From Xanthomonas prunicola (GTDB taxonomy: Bacteria; Pseudomonadota; Gammaproteobacteria; Xanthomonadales; Xanthomonadaceae): a stretch of 64,000 bases of DNA. Below the pieces are notes generated by a model, which had not been told where the DNA came from, searched no databases, and saw only the letters and a program-made list of their open reading frames with translations. The position numbers were made by a program, and so were the translations under genes. Positions within the stretch are counted from its first letter, which is position 1. The number at the start of each line of letters is the position of its first letter. Of the stretch, positions 1 to 9,506 are shown one piece after another. The DNA lies in the NCBI RefSeq assembly GCF_002846205.1, contig NZ_PHKV01000001.1:496001-560000 (forward strand), given 5' to 3'.

Positions 1-344
1 CGCTGGGCATCGCCACCTACGGCTACCGCTGGTACACCGGCAATCCGGTCAAGGAAGACGGCACCGAGGCGTCGAATATTTCGGCAACCTACATCGATGC
101 CGACGAATCCTTCCCGCTGGCGATCGAACAGAACGCCACCGTGCAGTGGGATCCGGTCGAGCAGGAATCGTGGTTCTACTTCTACCGCGACGACATGCGT
201 GAGTGGGTGTTCCGCCCTGACGCTAGAAGCTTCAAGGCACGTTACGAACTGACCAAGCAGTACGGGCTGGAAGGTTTCAGTTGCTGGGTGCTGGGCGCCG
301 AAGACCCGAAGGTGTGGGACGAACTGCCGACTGCGCAGCGCTAA
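1..344 (+). CDS. nixF: GH18 glycosidase, C-terminal end (nixF-like, partial)
   Basis: The frame is open from base 3 and ends with TAA at 342-344, so only the last 113 residues are present. The segment reads like the end of a GH18 barrel of the YaaH/endo-glycosidase type. It has an aromatic-rich WFYFYRDD stretch, an Arg-Ser-Phe-Lys-Ala helix, then YGLEGFSCWVLGAED, which matches the last beta-strand and the conserved substrate-lining Trp of GH18. The catalytic DxxDxDxE motif would lie upstream, outside the window. It stands just before the GH20, GH2 and GH3 genes, the place of the GH18 gene in the described nix cluster. A GH18 there would act on the chitobiose core of N-glycans. The letter F is from memory of that cluster and is less sure than the family. 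Confidence 0.6.
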   Translation, partial: LGIATYGYRWYTGNPVKEDGTEASNISATYIDADESFPLAIEQNATVQWDPVEQESWFYFYRDDMREWVFRPDARSFKARYELTKQYGLEGFSCWVLGAEDPKVWDELPTAQR

Positions 345-741
345 GCGCAGTCAGCAACACGACTGCGCACGCGCTAGCCGGGTGCGGCCGGTGTTCGGAA
401 TCGGGGTGTCTCACGCGTACATTCCGGTTCTAAGCGTGCCGTCCACGCCCAGCGGGCAACTGCTCGCTACGTTTTGGTCGCCGCTCTAAGCGAGATGACG
501 CAACGCTGCACCTACTTTACGGGCGCGGCTAGCAGTGGAATCGGACTGCATGTACTGCACCCGGCTCCTGCGCTATCCGCGCTCGTTTTGCAGTGACCGA
601 TGACGTTGTATTGGCCGCTCTACCACGCAGTCGCTACGCTGCGCACCGGGACGAAGCGTGCGCCAGTCCCTGCGCCTTCCGACACGGCTTTGCTACTGTG
701 CGTGGCTGCCGTGTACCGCCGCCACATCGGGATGTGATTGC
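345..741. other. Intergenic gap between the GH18 end and the GH20 start
   Basis: About 400 bases without a convincing gene. The frame of the GH20 protein stays open upstream from a GTG at 658, but the extra residues do not look like a signal peptide, so this part is treated as leader. I see no clear sigma-70 hexamers or strong hairpin. A promoter for nixG is possible but not shown. Confidence 0.5.
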
Positions 742-3192
742 ATGATGTCGAACTCCGCACCCACCACACGCCTGACAGCAGTCGCGCCGTTAGCCTCGCG
801 CCTGCTTGCGCTCGTGTTCGCAGCAGCGTCGCTGGGCGGCTGCGAACGACGTGCGCCAGGCACCTCGCCCGCCGTCGCAACGGCGGGCGCTGCTGGCGCT
901 GCAACAGCAGTCAGCGCGAGTGCACCGTTGCCGCTGATTCCTGCAGCAGTCCAGGTCAAGCGCGGTAGCGGCAGCGTCACGGTGGGCACCGGTACGGTGA
1001 TCTCGATCGTGCCTGGCGATGCCGATGCACGTCGCAGTGCCGAACATCTAGCCGATCTGCTGCAACGCACACGCGGGCTGCGGTTGGAAGTGCGCGCCGA
1101 AACCAGCGCATCGCCGGGCAGCATCCGCCTGGAACGCAGCGCGCAGGCACCAGTGGCGCACAAGGAAGGTTACAGCCTGGATGTCGATGCCAACGGCGTG
1201 CGCATTGCCGCGCGCGATGGTGCCGGCTTGCTGTACGGCGCGATCAGCGCCTGGCAATTGATGACACCGGATGCGCGCAAGGGCCAGATCCAGCTGCCGT
1301 CGGTGGCGATCCGCGACTGGCCGCGTTTCAGCTGGCGCGGCCAGCATCTGGATGTGGCCCGTCATTTTCATGATGTGGATACGGTCAAGCATGTGCTCGA
1401 CACGATGGCCCTGCACAAGCTCAACGTGCTGCATTGGCATCTCACCGACGACCAGGGCTGGCGTATCGAGATCAAGCGCTATCCCAAACTCACCGAGGTG
1501 GGCGCATGGCGCACTCCGCCCGGTGGCGGCCAGCACGGCACGCCGCAGCGGTATGGCGGTTTCTACACGCAGGAACAGATCAGCGAGATCGTCGCGTATG
1601 CGGCACGCCTGCACATCACCGTGCTGCCCGAACTGGACATGCCCGGGCATGCGCAGGCGGCGGTTGCCGCCTATCCGGAAGACGTGGGCGTCCCCCGCGT
1701 ACGCACGCAAGTGGGCGTTGACTGGGGCGTCAATCCGTACCTGTTCAACACCAGCGAACGCAGCCTGACCTTCATCACCAATGTGCTGGATGAAGTGCTG
1801 ACGTTGTTCCCGTCGACCTACATCCACATCGGCGGCGATGAAGCAGTCAAGGATCAATGGGAAGCCTCGCCGGCAGTGCGCGCACAGATGCGCAAGCTCG
1901 GGATCAAGGACGCGCATGCGATGCAGGGCTGGTTCAACGAACAGCTTGCGGCCTACCTCACCAAGCACGGCCGGCGCATGATCGGCTGGGATGAAATTCT
2001 GGAAGGCGGCGTACCGGCGAGTGCATCGGTCATGTCATGGCGCGGCGTCGAAGGAGCAGTGACTGCAGCCAAGCAAGGCCACGATGTGGTGCTTGCGCCC
2101 GGCGACTGGCTGTATCTGGACAATCTGCAGACCACACGCAGCGACGAACCGAACGGTCGCCTGACGGTGTTGCCGCTGTCCAAGGTCTACGCATTCGACC
2201 CGGTGCCGGCCGAGCTCAGCGCCGAACAGGCCAGGCACGTGCTGGGCGCACAAGGCGCGTTGTGGTCCGAATACATTCCCTCGCGCTGGCACGTGGATCA
2301 CGCACTGTTCCCGCGTCTGTCTGCAGTGGCGGAAGTGACCTGGTCGCCACCGGCAGCACGCAACTGGAACAGCTTCTTGGCGCGCATGCCGGCACAGCTG
2401 CAGCGCTACAAGGCGCTTGGCATCGACTACAGCGACGGCGCATTTGCCGCCGATATCGCTCTGGAAAACGGCCCCAATCCGGTGCTCGCCGGCGGCCCGG
2501 CCAAGGTGGCACTCAGCACCCAGGCCGGTACGGGCACGCTGCACTACACCATCGACGGCAGCGAGCCTACGCCGGCATCGCCGCGCTACAACGCGCCGTT
2601 TACGATTCACTTGCCGACCACGGTCAAGGCCACGGCGTTCGATGCCAACGGCACGCCACTGGCAGCCACGCGTCACCATACGTTCGATCGCGCCGGCTTG
2701 TTGCGGGTGGATACGCAAGGGTTGCAGCACTGCGTCGAAACCGGCGCGCTCGGGTTGCGCCTGCCGCTACTGCCGGAGATGACCGCTGCCGACACGCCGG
2801 TGTACAACGTCGACCTGTTCCATGCCTGTCGCATGTATCCGCAGGCGCGCCTGGACGGTATCGGCGCAATCCGCATCGAAGCCGCACGCCTGCCCAATAA
2901 CTTTGGTCTGGCGCATGAGCAATCCAAGGTCGTGCAGTACCCGGCCAAAACGCGCGGCGGTGAACTGGAAGTGCGTCTGGGCTGCGATGGCGACGTGATC
3001 GCCAGCGTGCAGCTGCCGCGCAGCGACATCCTGGGCGAGCAATTCACGCTGGAAACCGCACTGCCTGCACGCACCGGCGTCCACGATCTATGCCTGCGCT
3101 TCACCGCGCCGATCCGCGGCCCGCTGTATGCCATCGGCGCCGTTCAACTGATTGAAACCACCGCGCAGGCGCCCCCCGCCGCCACGCGCTGA
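742..3192 (+). CDS. nixG: GH20 beta-N-acetylhexosaminidase, lipoprotein (NixG-like)
   Basis: 816 residues from the ATG at 742; a second ATG at 745 is equally possible. The N-terminus is a lipoprotein signal: an arginine, a hydrophobic run, then SLGGC with the lipidated Cys at residue 34 and Glu at +2, which would not retain it in the inner membrane. After a small GH20b-like domain comes the catalytic barrel, with HIGGDEAVKDQW carrying the Asp-Glu pair at D366-E367; Glu is the acid and Asp orients the substrate acetamido group. Near residues 585-640 is a chitobiase C-terminal type domain (YTIDGSEPTPASPRY), followed by a further beta-rich module. It would remove terminal GlcNAc from complex N-glycans at the cell surface. 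A 21-base gap to the GH2 gene suggests one transcript. Confidence 0.88.
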   Translation: MMSNSAPTTRLTAVAPLASRLLALVFAAASLGGCERRAPGTSPAVATAGAAGAATAVSASAPLPLIPAAVQVKRGSGSVTVGTGTVISIVPGDADARRSAEHLADLLQRTRGLRLEVRAETSASPGSIRLERSAQAPVAHKEGYSLDVDANGVRIAARDGAGLLYGAISAWQLMTPDARKGQIQLPSVAIRDWPRFSWRGQHLDVARHFHDVDTVKHVLDTMALHKLNVLHWHLTDDQGWRIEIKRYPKLTEVGAWRTPPGGGQHGTPQRYGGFYTQEQISEIVAYAARLHITVLPELDMPGHAQAAVAAYPEDVGVPRVRTQVGVDWGVNPYLFNTSERSLTFITNVLDEVLTLFPSTYIHIGGDEAVKDQWEASPAVRAQMRKLGIKDAHAMQGWFNEQLAAYLTKHGRRMIGWDEILEGGVPASASVMSWRGVEGAVTAAKQGHDVVLAPGDWLYLDNLQTTRSDEPNGRLTVLPLSKVYAFDPVPAELSAEQARHVLGAQGALWSEYIPSRWHVDHALFPRLSAVAEVTWSPPAARNWNSFLARMPAQLQRYKALGIDYSDGAFAADIALENGPNPVLAGGPAKVALSTQAGTGTLHYTIDGSEPTPASPRYNAPFTIHLPTTVKATAFDANGTPLAATRHHTFDRAGLLRVDTQGLQHCVETGALGLRLPLLPEMTAADTPVYNVDLFHACRMYPQARLDGIGAIRIEAARLPNNFGLAHEQSKVVQYPAKTRGGELEVRLGCDGDVIASVQLPRSDILGEQFTLETALPARTGVHDLCLRFTAPIRGPLYAIGAVQLIETTAQAPPAATR

Positions 3193-3213
3193 GCCATCCT
3201 AGGAGAGTTACGC

Positions 3214-5904
3214 ATGCCCCTGTCCCGTCATCGTTTTGTTCCCGCCCCCGCCCGTCTCGGACTTGCCCTGGCCTTCGCCATCTCGCAGGCCTGGGCAGCG
3301 CCGCCCACGGCTGTGACGCTGGACAGCGGCTGGCAGGTGCGGCTGGTCCCGGGCCAGGAGCAGTCCAAGACGTATCCGAAAGCGGCCGCGTGGCTGCCGG
3401 CGCAGGTGCCGGGCGCGGTGCAGACCGATCTGATCGCCGCCAAGATCGTGCCCGACCCGTTCTATCGCGACAACGAAGGCAAGATCCAGTGGGCCGGACT
3501 GAGCGATTGGCAGTACCAGACCCACTTCAACGTGGATGCCGCCACGCTCAACCGCGCGCATGTCGAGTTGGTGTTTGACGGCCTGGATACCTTTGCCGAG
3601 GTCACCCTCAACGGCAAGAAACTGCTCAGCGCCGACAACATGTTCCGGCAGTGGCGCGTGGATGCGAAGTCCTTGCTCAAGCGCGGCGACAACGTGCTGG
3701 AAGTCAAGCTTTACTCGCCGATCAAGAAGATCCAGCCATGGCTTGCCAAGCAGCCATATGCGCTGCCGGGCGCCTATGACTCGGCCTTCGGCGACGAACC
3801 CGAGGCACGGCACAGCTCCACCTATGTGCGCAAGGCGCCATACAACTTCGGCTGGGACTGGGGCCCGCGCATGGTCAATGCCGGCATCTGGAAGGATGTG
3901 CGCCTGGAAGCGTGGGACGCCGTGCGTGTGGAGGGGCTGCATATCGCTCAGCAACGTGTGGATGCACAGAGTGCGCAAGTGCAGGCGCAATTGGAATTGC
4001 AGGCCGGCCGCAGCGGGCCGGTGCAGGTGACGTTGGATGTGCTGGGCCCGGATGGGCAAAACGTCGGCCAGTTCACCCAGGACGCGGTGGTCGATCCCGG
4101 CCAGAACCGCATCGACCTGGCCGTGCGCATCGCCAATCCCAAGCGCTGGTTTCCGGCCGGTTATGGCGCGCAGGACCGCTACACCTTCGTGGCCAGCGTG
4201 CGCGACGCCGATGGCGACAGCCAGCAGATCAAGCGTGTCACTGGCCTGCGTTCGGTGGAACTGCGCCGCGAAAAAGACAAGTTCGGCAAGAGCATGGAGA
4301 TCGTGATCAACGGCATCCCGATCTTCGCCAAGGGAGCCAATCTCATTCCGCTGGATGCCTTCCCTGCACGCGTGACGCACGACCGCATGCGCAGCACCTT
4401 GCAGGATGCGCGCGATGCCAACATGAACATGCTGCGCATGTGGGGCGGCGGCCATTACCAGGACGACTATTTCTACGACGTGGCCGACGAGCTGGGCATC
4501 ATGATCTGGCAGGACTTCATGTTCGGTGGCGCGGTGCCGCCGTACGAGGTGGAGTTCCGCGAGAACACCCGGCAGGAAGCGATCGAGCAGGTCAAGCGGC
4601 TGCGCGACCACCCCAGTATTGTTCTGTGGTGCGGCAACAACGAAGTGCAGACCGGCTGGGAAAACTGGGGCGACCGGGTCAAGTTCAAGCAGTCAGTGGA
4701 CCCGGAAGAACGCGCCCGCATCGAACGCGGCATGACCACCTTGTTCGGCACCGTGTTCCGCGAAGTGGTGGCCACTTACGACAGCGACGTGCCGTACTGG
4801 GCCACCTCGCCCGGTACCGACTTCGATGGCGCCGCCGACCAGACCAACGATGGCGACATGCACTACTGGAAGGTCTGGGGCGGCCCCGCGCTGCCGGTGA
4901 CCGAATACCTCAACGTCACCCCGCGTTTCATGTCCGAGTACGGGCTGCAGTCGTTCCCGGACATGCGCACCGTACGTGCATTCGCCGAGCCCGGCGACAT
5001 GGATCCGGAATCGCCGGTGATGCGCGTGCATCAGAAGTTCGACAAGGGCAACGGCAACAAGCGGCTGATGCTGTACATCCGCCGCGAGTTTGGCGAGCCC
5101 AAGGACTTCGAAAGCTTCGTCTACCTGAGTCAACTGATGCAGGCCGAGGGCATCAACATCGCAGCCTCTCATCTGCGCGCCTCGCGTCCGCAATCGATGG
5201 GCTCGCTGTACTGGCAGCTCAACGATGTATGGCCGGGTGCGTCGTGGTCCAGCGTGGACTACTACGGCCGCTGGAAGGCGCTGCATTACCACGCACGCCG
5301 CTTCTATGCGCCGGAGCTGATTGCCGCATTGCGTAACGACAAGGGCCAGACCGCGGTCTCGCTGGTGTCCGACCGCACCACGCCGCTGGCGGCCCGCTGG
5401 CGCATGCGGGTGATGGGCATGGACGGCAAGTTGCTGAGCAAGCGCGAGGAAAAGGCCACCGTCAAACCGCTCAGCAGCCTGCAGGTGGGCAACTTCAGCG
5501 ACAAGCAACTGCTGGGCCGTGCCGATCCGAAACGCAGCTACGCAGTGTTCGAGTTGTTCGATGGCGAGAAGCTGCTCTCGCGCGAGGTGGTGTTCTTCGC
5601 GCCGGCCAAGCAGCTGGCGTTGCCGGCCGCAAAGATCGATAGCCAGTGGCGCGCCGATGGCGATGGCTACGCGCTCACACTGACCAGCAACACGCTGGCA
5701 CGCGAGGTGTGGCTATCGTTCGGCGATGTGGATGCCACGCTGTCTGACAACGCCTTCGACCTGCTACCGGGTGAGCCGCTGACCGTGCATGTGAGCAGCA
5801 AGGTGGCGCTGGCGCAGTTGCAATCCACGCTGCAGGTGCGCGATCTGGCCGCCACGCTGGCTGGTGCTCCGCCTGAGCCGCAGGAGGCAGCGGCTGCGAA
5901 ATGA
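3214..5904 (+). CDS. nixH: GH2 beta-mannosidase, secreted (NixH-like)
   Basis: 896 residues. The start is supported by a strong Shine-Dalgarno (AGGAGAG, 8-9 bases upstream) and a Sec signal peptide ending near QAWA-APP. The order is GH2 jelly-roll (about residues 30-200), immunoglobulin-like domain, and TIM barrel. The acid/base lies in WCGNNEVQTGW (E477) and the nucleophile in FMSEYGLQSFP (E575), the pattern of beta-mannosidases rather than LacZ. The NFGWDWGPR motif near residue 210 is typical of beta-mannosidases. In the N-glycan pathway it would cut the core beta-1,4-mannose from GlcNAc2, most likely in the periplasm. It lies between GH20 and GH3 genes on the same strand. Confidence 0.9.
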   Translation: MPLSRHRFVPAPARLGLALAFAISQAWAAPPTAVTLDSGWQVRLVPGQEQSKTYPKAAAWLPAQVPGAVQTDLIAAKIVPDPFYRDNEGKIQWAGLSDWQYQTHFNVDAATLNRAHVELVFDGLDTFAEVTLNGKKLLSADNMFRQWRVDAKSLLKRGDNVLEVKLYSPIKKIQPWLAKQPYALPGAYDSAFGDEPEARHSSTYVRKAPYNFGWDWGPRMVNAGIWKDVRLEAWDAVRVEGLHIAQQRVDAQSAQVQAQLELQAGRSGPVQVTLDVLGPDGQNVGQFTQDAVVDPGQNRIDLAVRIANPKRWFPAGYGAQDRYTFVASVRDADGDSQQIKRVTGLRSVELRREKDKFGKSMEIVINGIPIFAKGANLIPLDAFPARVTHDRMRSTLQDARDANMNMLRMWGGGHYQDDYFYDVADELGIMIWQDFMFGGAVPPYEVEFRENTRQEAIEQVKRLRDHPSIVLWCGNNEVQTGWENWGDRVKFKQSVDPEERARIERGMTTLFGTVFREVVATYDSDVPYWATSPGTDFDGAADQTNDGDMHYWKVWGGPALPVTEYLNVTPRFMSEYGLQSFPDMRTVRAFAEPGDMDPESPVMRVHQKFDKGNGNKRLMLYIRREFGEPKDFESFVYLSQLMQAEGINIAASHLRASRPQSMGSLYWQLNDVWPGASWSSVDYYGRWKALHYHARRFYAPELIAALRNDKGQTAVSLVSDRTTPLAARWRMRVMGMDGKLLSKREEKATVKPLSSLQVGNFSDKQLLGRADPKRSYAVFELFDGEKLLSREVVFFAPAKQLALPAAKIDSQWRADGDGYALTLTSNTLAREVWLSFGDVDATLSDNAFDLLPGEPLTVHVSSKVALAQLQSTLQVRDLAATLAGAPPEPQEAAAAK

Positions 5905-5916
5905 AGAGCAGGACGG

Positions 5917-6056
5917 CCCCTCATCCGCCCTTCGGGCACCTTCTCCCGCGGAGCGGGAGAAGGATTCGGTGTTCCCGCCAAGAACGCCCTTCTTCGGCAG
6001 TGAGTATCCTTCTCCGCTGGCGGGAGAAGGTGCGCCGCAGGGCCGGATGAGGGCCC
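5917..6056. repeat. Dispersed Xanthomonas intergenic repeat, double unit
   Basis: Two inverted units flank a short centre. The left half reads CCCTCATCCGCCCTTCGGGC then CACCTTCTCCCG; the right half carries CGGGAGAAGGTGC then GGATGAGGGC, the reverse complement. An inner stem (TCTCCCG/CGGGAGA) also repeats. Related single units occur at about 19979, 22511, 34131 and 63134, always between genes. It resembles a REP/MITE-like element and could form a large hairpin between the nixH and nixI messages. Confidence 0.8.
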
Positions 6057-6183
6057 GTCACAGCACCAGCCCCATTCAATGGCGCGCATGACACCGCCAC
6101 GCCAATCCTCCACCTCGCAGCAGCCACTGCGGCACTACCAGAACAATCCCTAGCGGCCTTGGCCGCTGCCCAGGAGTGAATCC

Positions 6184-8844
6184 ATGTCGTCCGTGTTTGT
6201 ATCGCGCCTTGCCATGGCAGTAGGCCTTAGCCTGACGCTGCCGTGCCTCGCCCTTGCCGCCCCCGCCGAACGAAGCGGATCGCCCGAACAGCGGGCCGCC
6301 GCCCTGGTGGCGCAAATGAGCCGCGAAGAAAAAGTGGCGCAGGCCATGAACGATGCGCCGGCGATTCCGCGCCTGGGCATCCCCGCCTATGAGTGGTGGA
6401 GCGAAGGCCTGCACGGCATCGCGCGCAACGGCTACGCCACGGTGTTTCCGCAGTCGATTGGCCTGGCGGCCAGCTGGAATACCAGCCTGATGCAGCAAGT
6501 GGGCACGGTGGTGTCCACCGAAGCGCGCGCCAAGTTCAACCAGGCTGGTGGTCCAGGCAAGGACCATAAGCGCTACGCCGGTCTCACCATCTGGTCGCCC
6601 AACATCAACATCTTCCGCGACCCGCGCTGGGGCCGTGGCATGGAAACCTACGGCGAAGATCCGTTTCTCACCGGGCAAATGGCGGTGGGCTTTATCCGCG
6701 GCCTGCAGGGCGAGGATCTCAATCATCCACGCACAATCGCCACGCCCAAGCACATCGCGGTGCACAGCGGCCCCGAGCCGGGCCGGCATGGCTTCGATGT
6801 GGATGTGTCGCCGCACGATGTGGAAGCGACCTATACGCCGGCCTTCCGTGCCGCCATCGTCGAAGGACAGGCCGGCTCGGTGATGTGTGCGTACAACTCG
6901 CTGCATGGCACGCCGGCGTGTGCAGCCGACTGGCTGCTCAACGGCCGTGTGCGTGGCGACTGGGGCTTCAAGGGCTTTGTGGTGTCCGACTGCGATGCGG
7001 TGGACGACATGACCCAGTTCCATTATTTCCGCCCCGACAACGCCGGTTCGTCGGCCGCAGCGCTCAAAGCCGGGCACGATCTCAATTGCGGGCATGCCTA
7101 TCGCGAACTCGGCACGGCGATCGAGCGCGGCGAAGTGGACGAAGCCTTGCTGGACCAATCGCTGGTGCGCCTGTTTGCCGCACGCTATCGCCTGGGCGAG
7201 CTGGAAGCACCGCGCAAGGATCCGTACGCACGGCTCGGCGCGAAGGACGTGGACACCGCGGCGCACCGTGCGCTGGCCTTGCAGGCGGCTGCCGAGTCGA
7301 TCGTGCTGCTGAAGAACGATGCCAACACGTTGCCGCTCAACGCCGGCGCGCGGCTGGCGGTGATCGGCCCGAACGCCGACGCGCTGGCCGCGTTGGAAGC
7401 CAACTACCAAGGCACCTCCTCCGCGCCGGTGACGCCGCTGCTGGGTCTGCGCCAGCGCTTCGGTGCGCAACAGGTCAGTTATGCGCAAGGCGCACCCTTG
7501 GCCACTGGCGTGCCGGGCATGATTCCGGAAACGGCGTTGCGCAGCGATGGCAAGCCCGGGCTGCGTGGCGAATATTTCGACAACGTCGACATGACCGGCG
7601 CTGCACGCGTGGTGCGGCAGGACCGCGCAGTGAGCTTCAATTGGGATCAGGTCGCTCCGGCAAAGGGTGTCCCTGCCGACCGTTATGCGGTGCGCTGGAG
7701 CGGCGAATTGCTACCGCCGAGCGCTGGCGAGTACACCCTGGCGGTGCGCGTTGCGCGGTGCTTCGATTGCACCGGGCACGATCCGGTGCGCCTGTATATC
7801 GACGACAAGCTGGTGGTTGCCGGCAACGCCGAAGACAAAAACGTGCCGGCAGGCATGCACAACGCCGACGGCCGCAGCGTGGAAACCGTGCTGCATTTCG
7901 ACGATACCCGCCCGCGCAAGATTCGCCTGGAAATGGAGCACCGCGGCCAGGACCAGGGCGTGCGTCTGGAATGGCTGGCTCCTGCCGGAGCGCAACTGGC
8001 CGAAGCCGAGCAGGCCGTCGCGCAGGCAGATGCAGTGGTCGCCTTCGTCGGTCTATCGCCGGATGTGGAAGGCGAAGAGTTGCGTATCGATGTGCCGGGC
8101 TTCGATGGCGGCGACCGCAACGACATCGCCCTGCCCGCCCCGCAGCAAGCGCTGCTCGAGCGCGCCAAGGCCTCGGGCAAACCGCTGGTGGTGGTGCTGA
8201 TGAGCGGCAGCGCAGTGGCGTTGAACTGGGCCAAGACGCATGCCGATGCGATCGTGGCCGCGTGGTACCCGGGCCAGTCCGGCGGCACCGCGATCGCGCG
8301 CATGCTGGCCGGCGACGACAATCCCGGCGGTCGCCTGCCGGTGACGTTCTATCGCTCCACCAAGGATCTGCCGGCCTACGTCAGTTACGACATGAAGGGC
8401 CGCACCTACCGCTACTTCAAGGGTGAGCCGCTGTTTCCCTTCGGCTATGGCCTGAGCTACACCCGCTTTGCCTACGACGCGCCGCAGCTGTCCAGCACCA
8501 CGGTGCAGGCCGGCAGCACATTGCAGGTGACCACCACGGTGCGCAACACCGGCGCGCGGGCTGGCGACGAAGTGGCGCAGGTGTATCTGCAATACCCGGA
8601 TCGCCCGCAATCGCCACTGCGCAGCCTGGTCGGTTTTCAGCGCGTGCGTCTTGCAGCGGGCGAGCAACGCACGTTGACCTTCAGCCTGGATGCGCGCGCC
8701 CTGAGCGATGTGGATCGCAGTGGGCAGCGCGCGGTGGAAGCTGGCGACTACACGCTGTTTGTCGGCGGCGGGCAGCCGGGCACCGGCGCAGCGGGCAATG
8801 CAGCGACGTTCTCGATCCAGGGGCGCTCGCCGTTGCCCAAGTAA
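6184..8844 (+). CDS. nixI: GH3 beta-xylosidase with PA14 insert (NixI)
   Basis: 886 residues with a Sec signal (MSSVFVSRLAMAVGLSL, cut near ALA-APA) and a good ribosome site (CAGGAG, 7 bases before ATG). The N-terminal GH3 barrel contains GFVVSDCDAVDDM, whose Asp at 269 fits the catalytic nucleophile. The second GH3 domain is interrupted at about residues 455-600 by a PA14 module (LRGEYFDN, YAVRWSGEL, YTLAVR), and a fibronectin-like domain closes the protein. NixI of X. campestris is published as a GH3 beta-xylosidase that removes the beta-1,2-xylose of plant N-glycans after NixK has cut a mannose. Order and domain content agree. The next gene is a TonB-dependent receptor rather than nixJ. 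Confidence 0.88.
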   Translation: MSSVFVSRLAMAVGLSLTLPCLALAAPAERSGSPEQRAAALVAQMSREEKVAQAMNDAPAIPRLGIPAYEWWSEGLHGIARNGYATVFPQSIGLAASWNTSLMQQVGTVVSTEARAKFNQAGGPGKDHKRYAGLTIWSPNINIFRDPRWGRGMETYGEDPFLTGQMAVGFIRGLQGEDLNHPRTIATPKHIAVHSGPEPGRHGFDVDVSPHDVEATYTPAFRAAIVEGQAGSVMCAYNSLHGTPACAADWLLNGRVRGDWGFKGFVVSDCDAVDDMTQFHYFRPDNAGSSAAALKAGHDLNCGHAYRELGTAIERGEVDEALLDQSLVRLFAARYRLGELEAPRKDPYARLGAKDVDTAAHRALALQAAAESIVLLKNDANTLPLNAGARLAVIGPNADALAALEANYQGTSSAPVTPLLGLRQRFGAQQVSYAQGAPLATGVPGMIPETALRSDGKPGLRGEYFDNVDMTGAARVVRQDRAVSFNWDQVAPAKGVPADRYAVRWSGELLPPSAGEYTLAVRVARCFDCTGHDPVRLYIDDKLVVAGNAEDKNVPAGMHNADGRSVETVLHFDDTRPRKIRLEMEHRGQDQGVRLEWLAPAGAQLAEAEQAVAQADAVVAFVGLSPDVEGEELRIDVPGFDGGDRNDIALPAPQQALLERAKASGKPLVVVLMSGSAVALNWAKTHADAIVAAWYPGQSGGTAIARMLAGDDNPGGRLPVTFYRSTKDLPAYVSYDMKGRTYRYFKGEPLFPFGYGLSYTRFAYDAPQLSSTTVQAGSTLQVTTTVRNTGARAGDEVAQVYLQYPDRPQSPLRSLVGFQRVRLAAGEQRTLTFSLDARALSDVDRSGQRAVEAGDYTLFVGGGQPGTGAAGNAATFSIQGRSPLPK

Positions 8845-8864
8845 TGCGTATTACTGCAGGACAC

Positions 8865-8901
8865 GCAACAGGCGTCGGCTGTCTCAGCCGGCGCCTGTTG
8901 C
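8865..8901. terminator. Strong hairpin after nixI, probable terminator
   Basis: A 16-base stem (first arm 8865-8880, second arm 8886-8901, loop GTCTC) has a single G-T wobble. It begins 20 bases after the nixI stop codon. No T-run follows, so it may act as a weak or protein-assisted terminator or protect the upstream messenger 3' end. Confidence 0.65.
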
Positions 8902-9020
8902 ATTGACGCGTAGCGATTGTTGCGCCGCATCGCAGATCACTGCCATGCACACGCTGCAACGCTGCATTCGTCGTCAATGCGCAGCCAACACGACGATCTG
9001 AGCACACACTTCACACCTGC

Positions 9021-9049
9021 TTGACAGTCGCAACAACGCGGTCTATCAC
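9021..9049 (+). promoter_or_regulatory. Candidate sigma-70 promoter for the TonB-dependent receptor operon
   Basis: A perfect TTGACA at 9021-9026 is followed after 17 bases by TATCAC at 9044-9049 (4 of 6 matches to TATAAT). If used, transcription begins near 9056 and gives a leader of about 450 bases before the receptor start at 9507. This is the only clear promoter-like pair in the gap. Confidence 0.45.
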
Positions 9050-9506
9050 TACCTGCAGCCGGCGACACCTGTCATCGGCATCGTCGGCAACTGATCGACA
9101 GCAACAGCGTTTCCACGCAACACGCGCACCGGGAGATGGTTGTATGCAGCATCGTCGTATCGACCAGCGCTTACGTGTTGCCGCCCTCGCGTTGCCTCGC
9201 CATGCGCCCATGCGCGCGCTCGTTGCGCCGGTGCAGACGGCATGACCAAGCACTACAAATTGAGCGCCATGCGATCGCGCTCCAAGTGCATCGCCGGCTA
9301 TTCCCCGCCCTGCCACTGACGCCTGCAACAGCTGTCCCAGCTGGCAGACGCGCGACATGCATCCCATGCGGCGACACACACATGCCTTGACGGCGTGCTG
9401 CGTCACGCCGTGCATGTGCATCGTCGTGCAGACCGTCTGCCCAAGAGCAAAGGCATCGGAGGGCGTTGCCATCGGCAACGTTGCCCAGCATCTGGCGAGG
9501 TGGCAC
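9050..9506 (+). other. Long untranslated leader ahead of the receptor gene
   Basis: About 450 bases without a convincing gene. Several short frames are open but none has a credible start and ribosome site. The receptor frame stays open back to 9357, but that extension (many Cys and His, no signal peptide) is unlike a mature protein start. The stretch may hold regulatory RNA structure; no known riboswitch was recognised. Confidence 0.4.
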
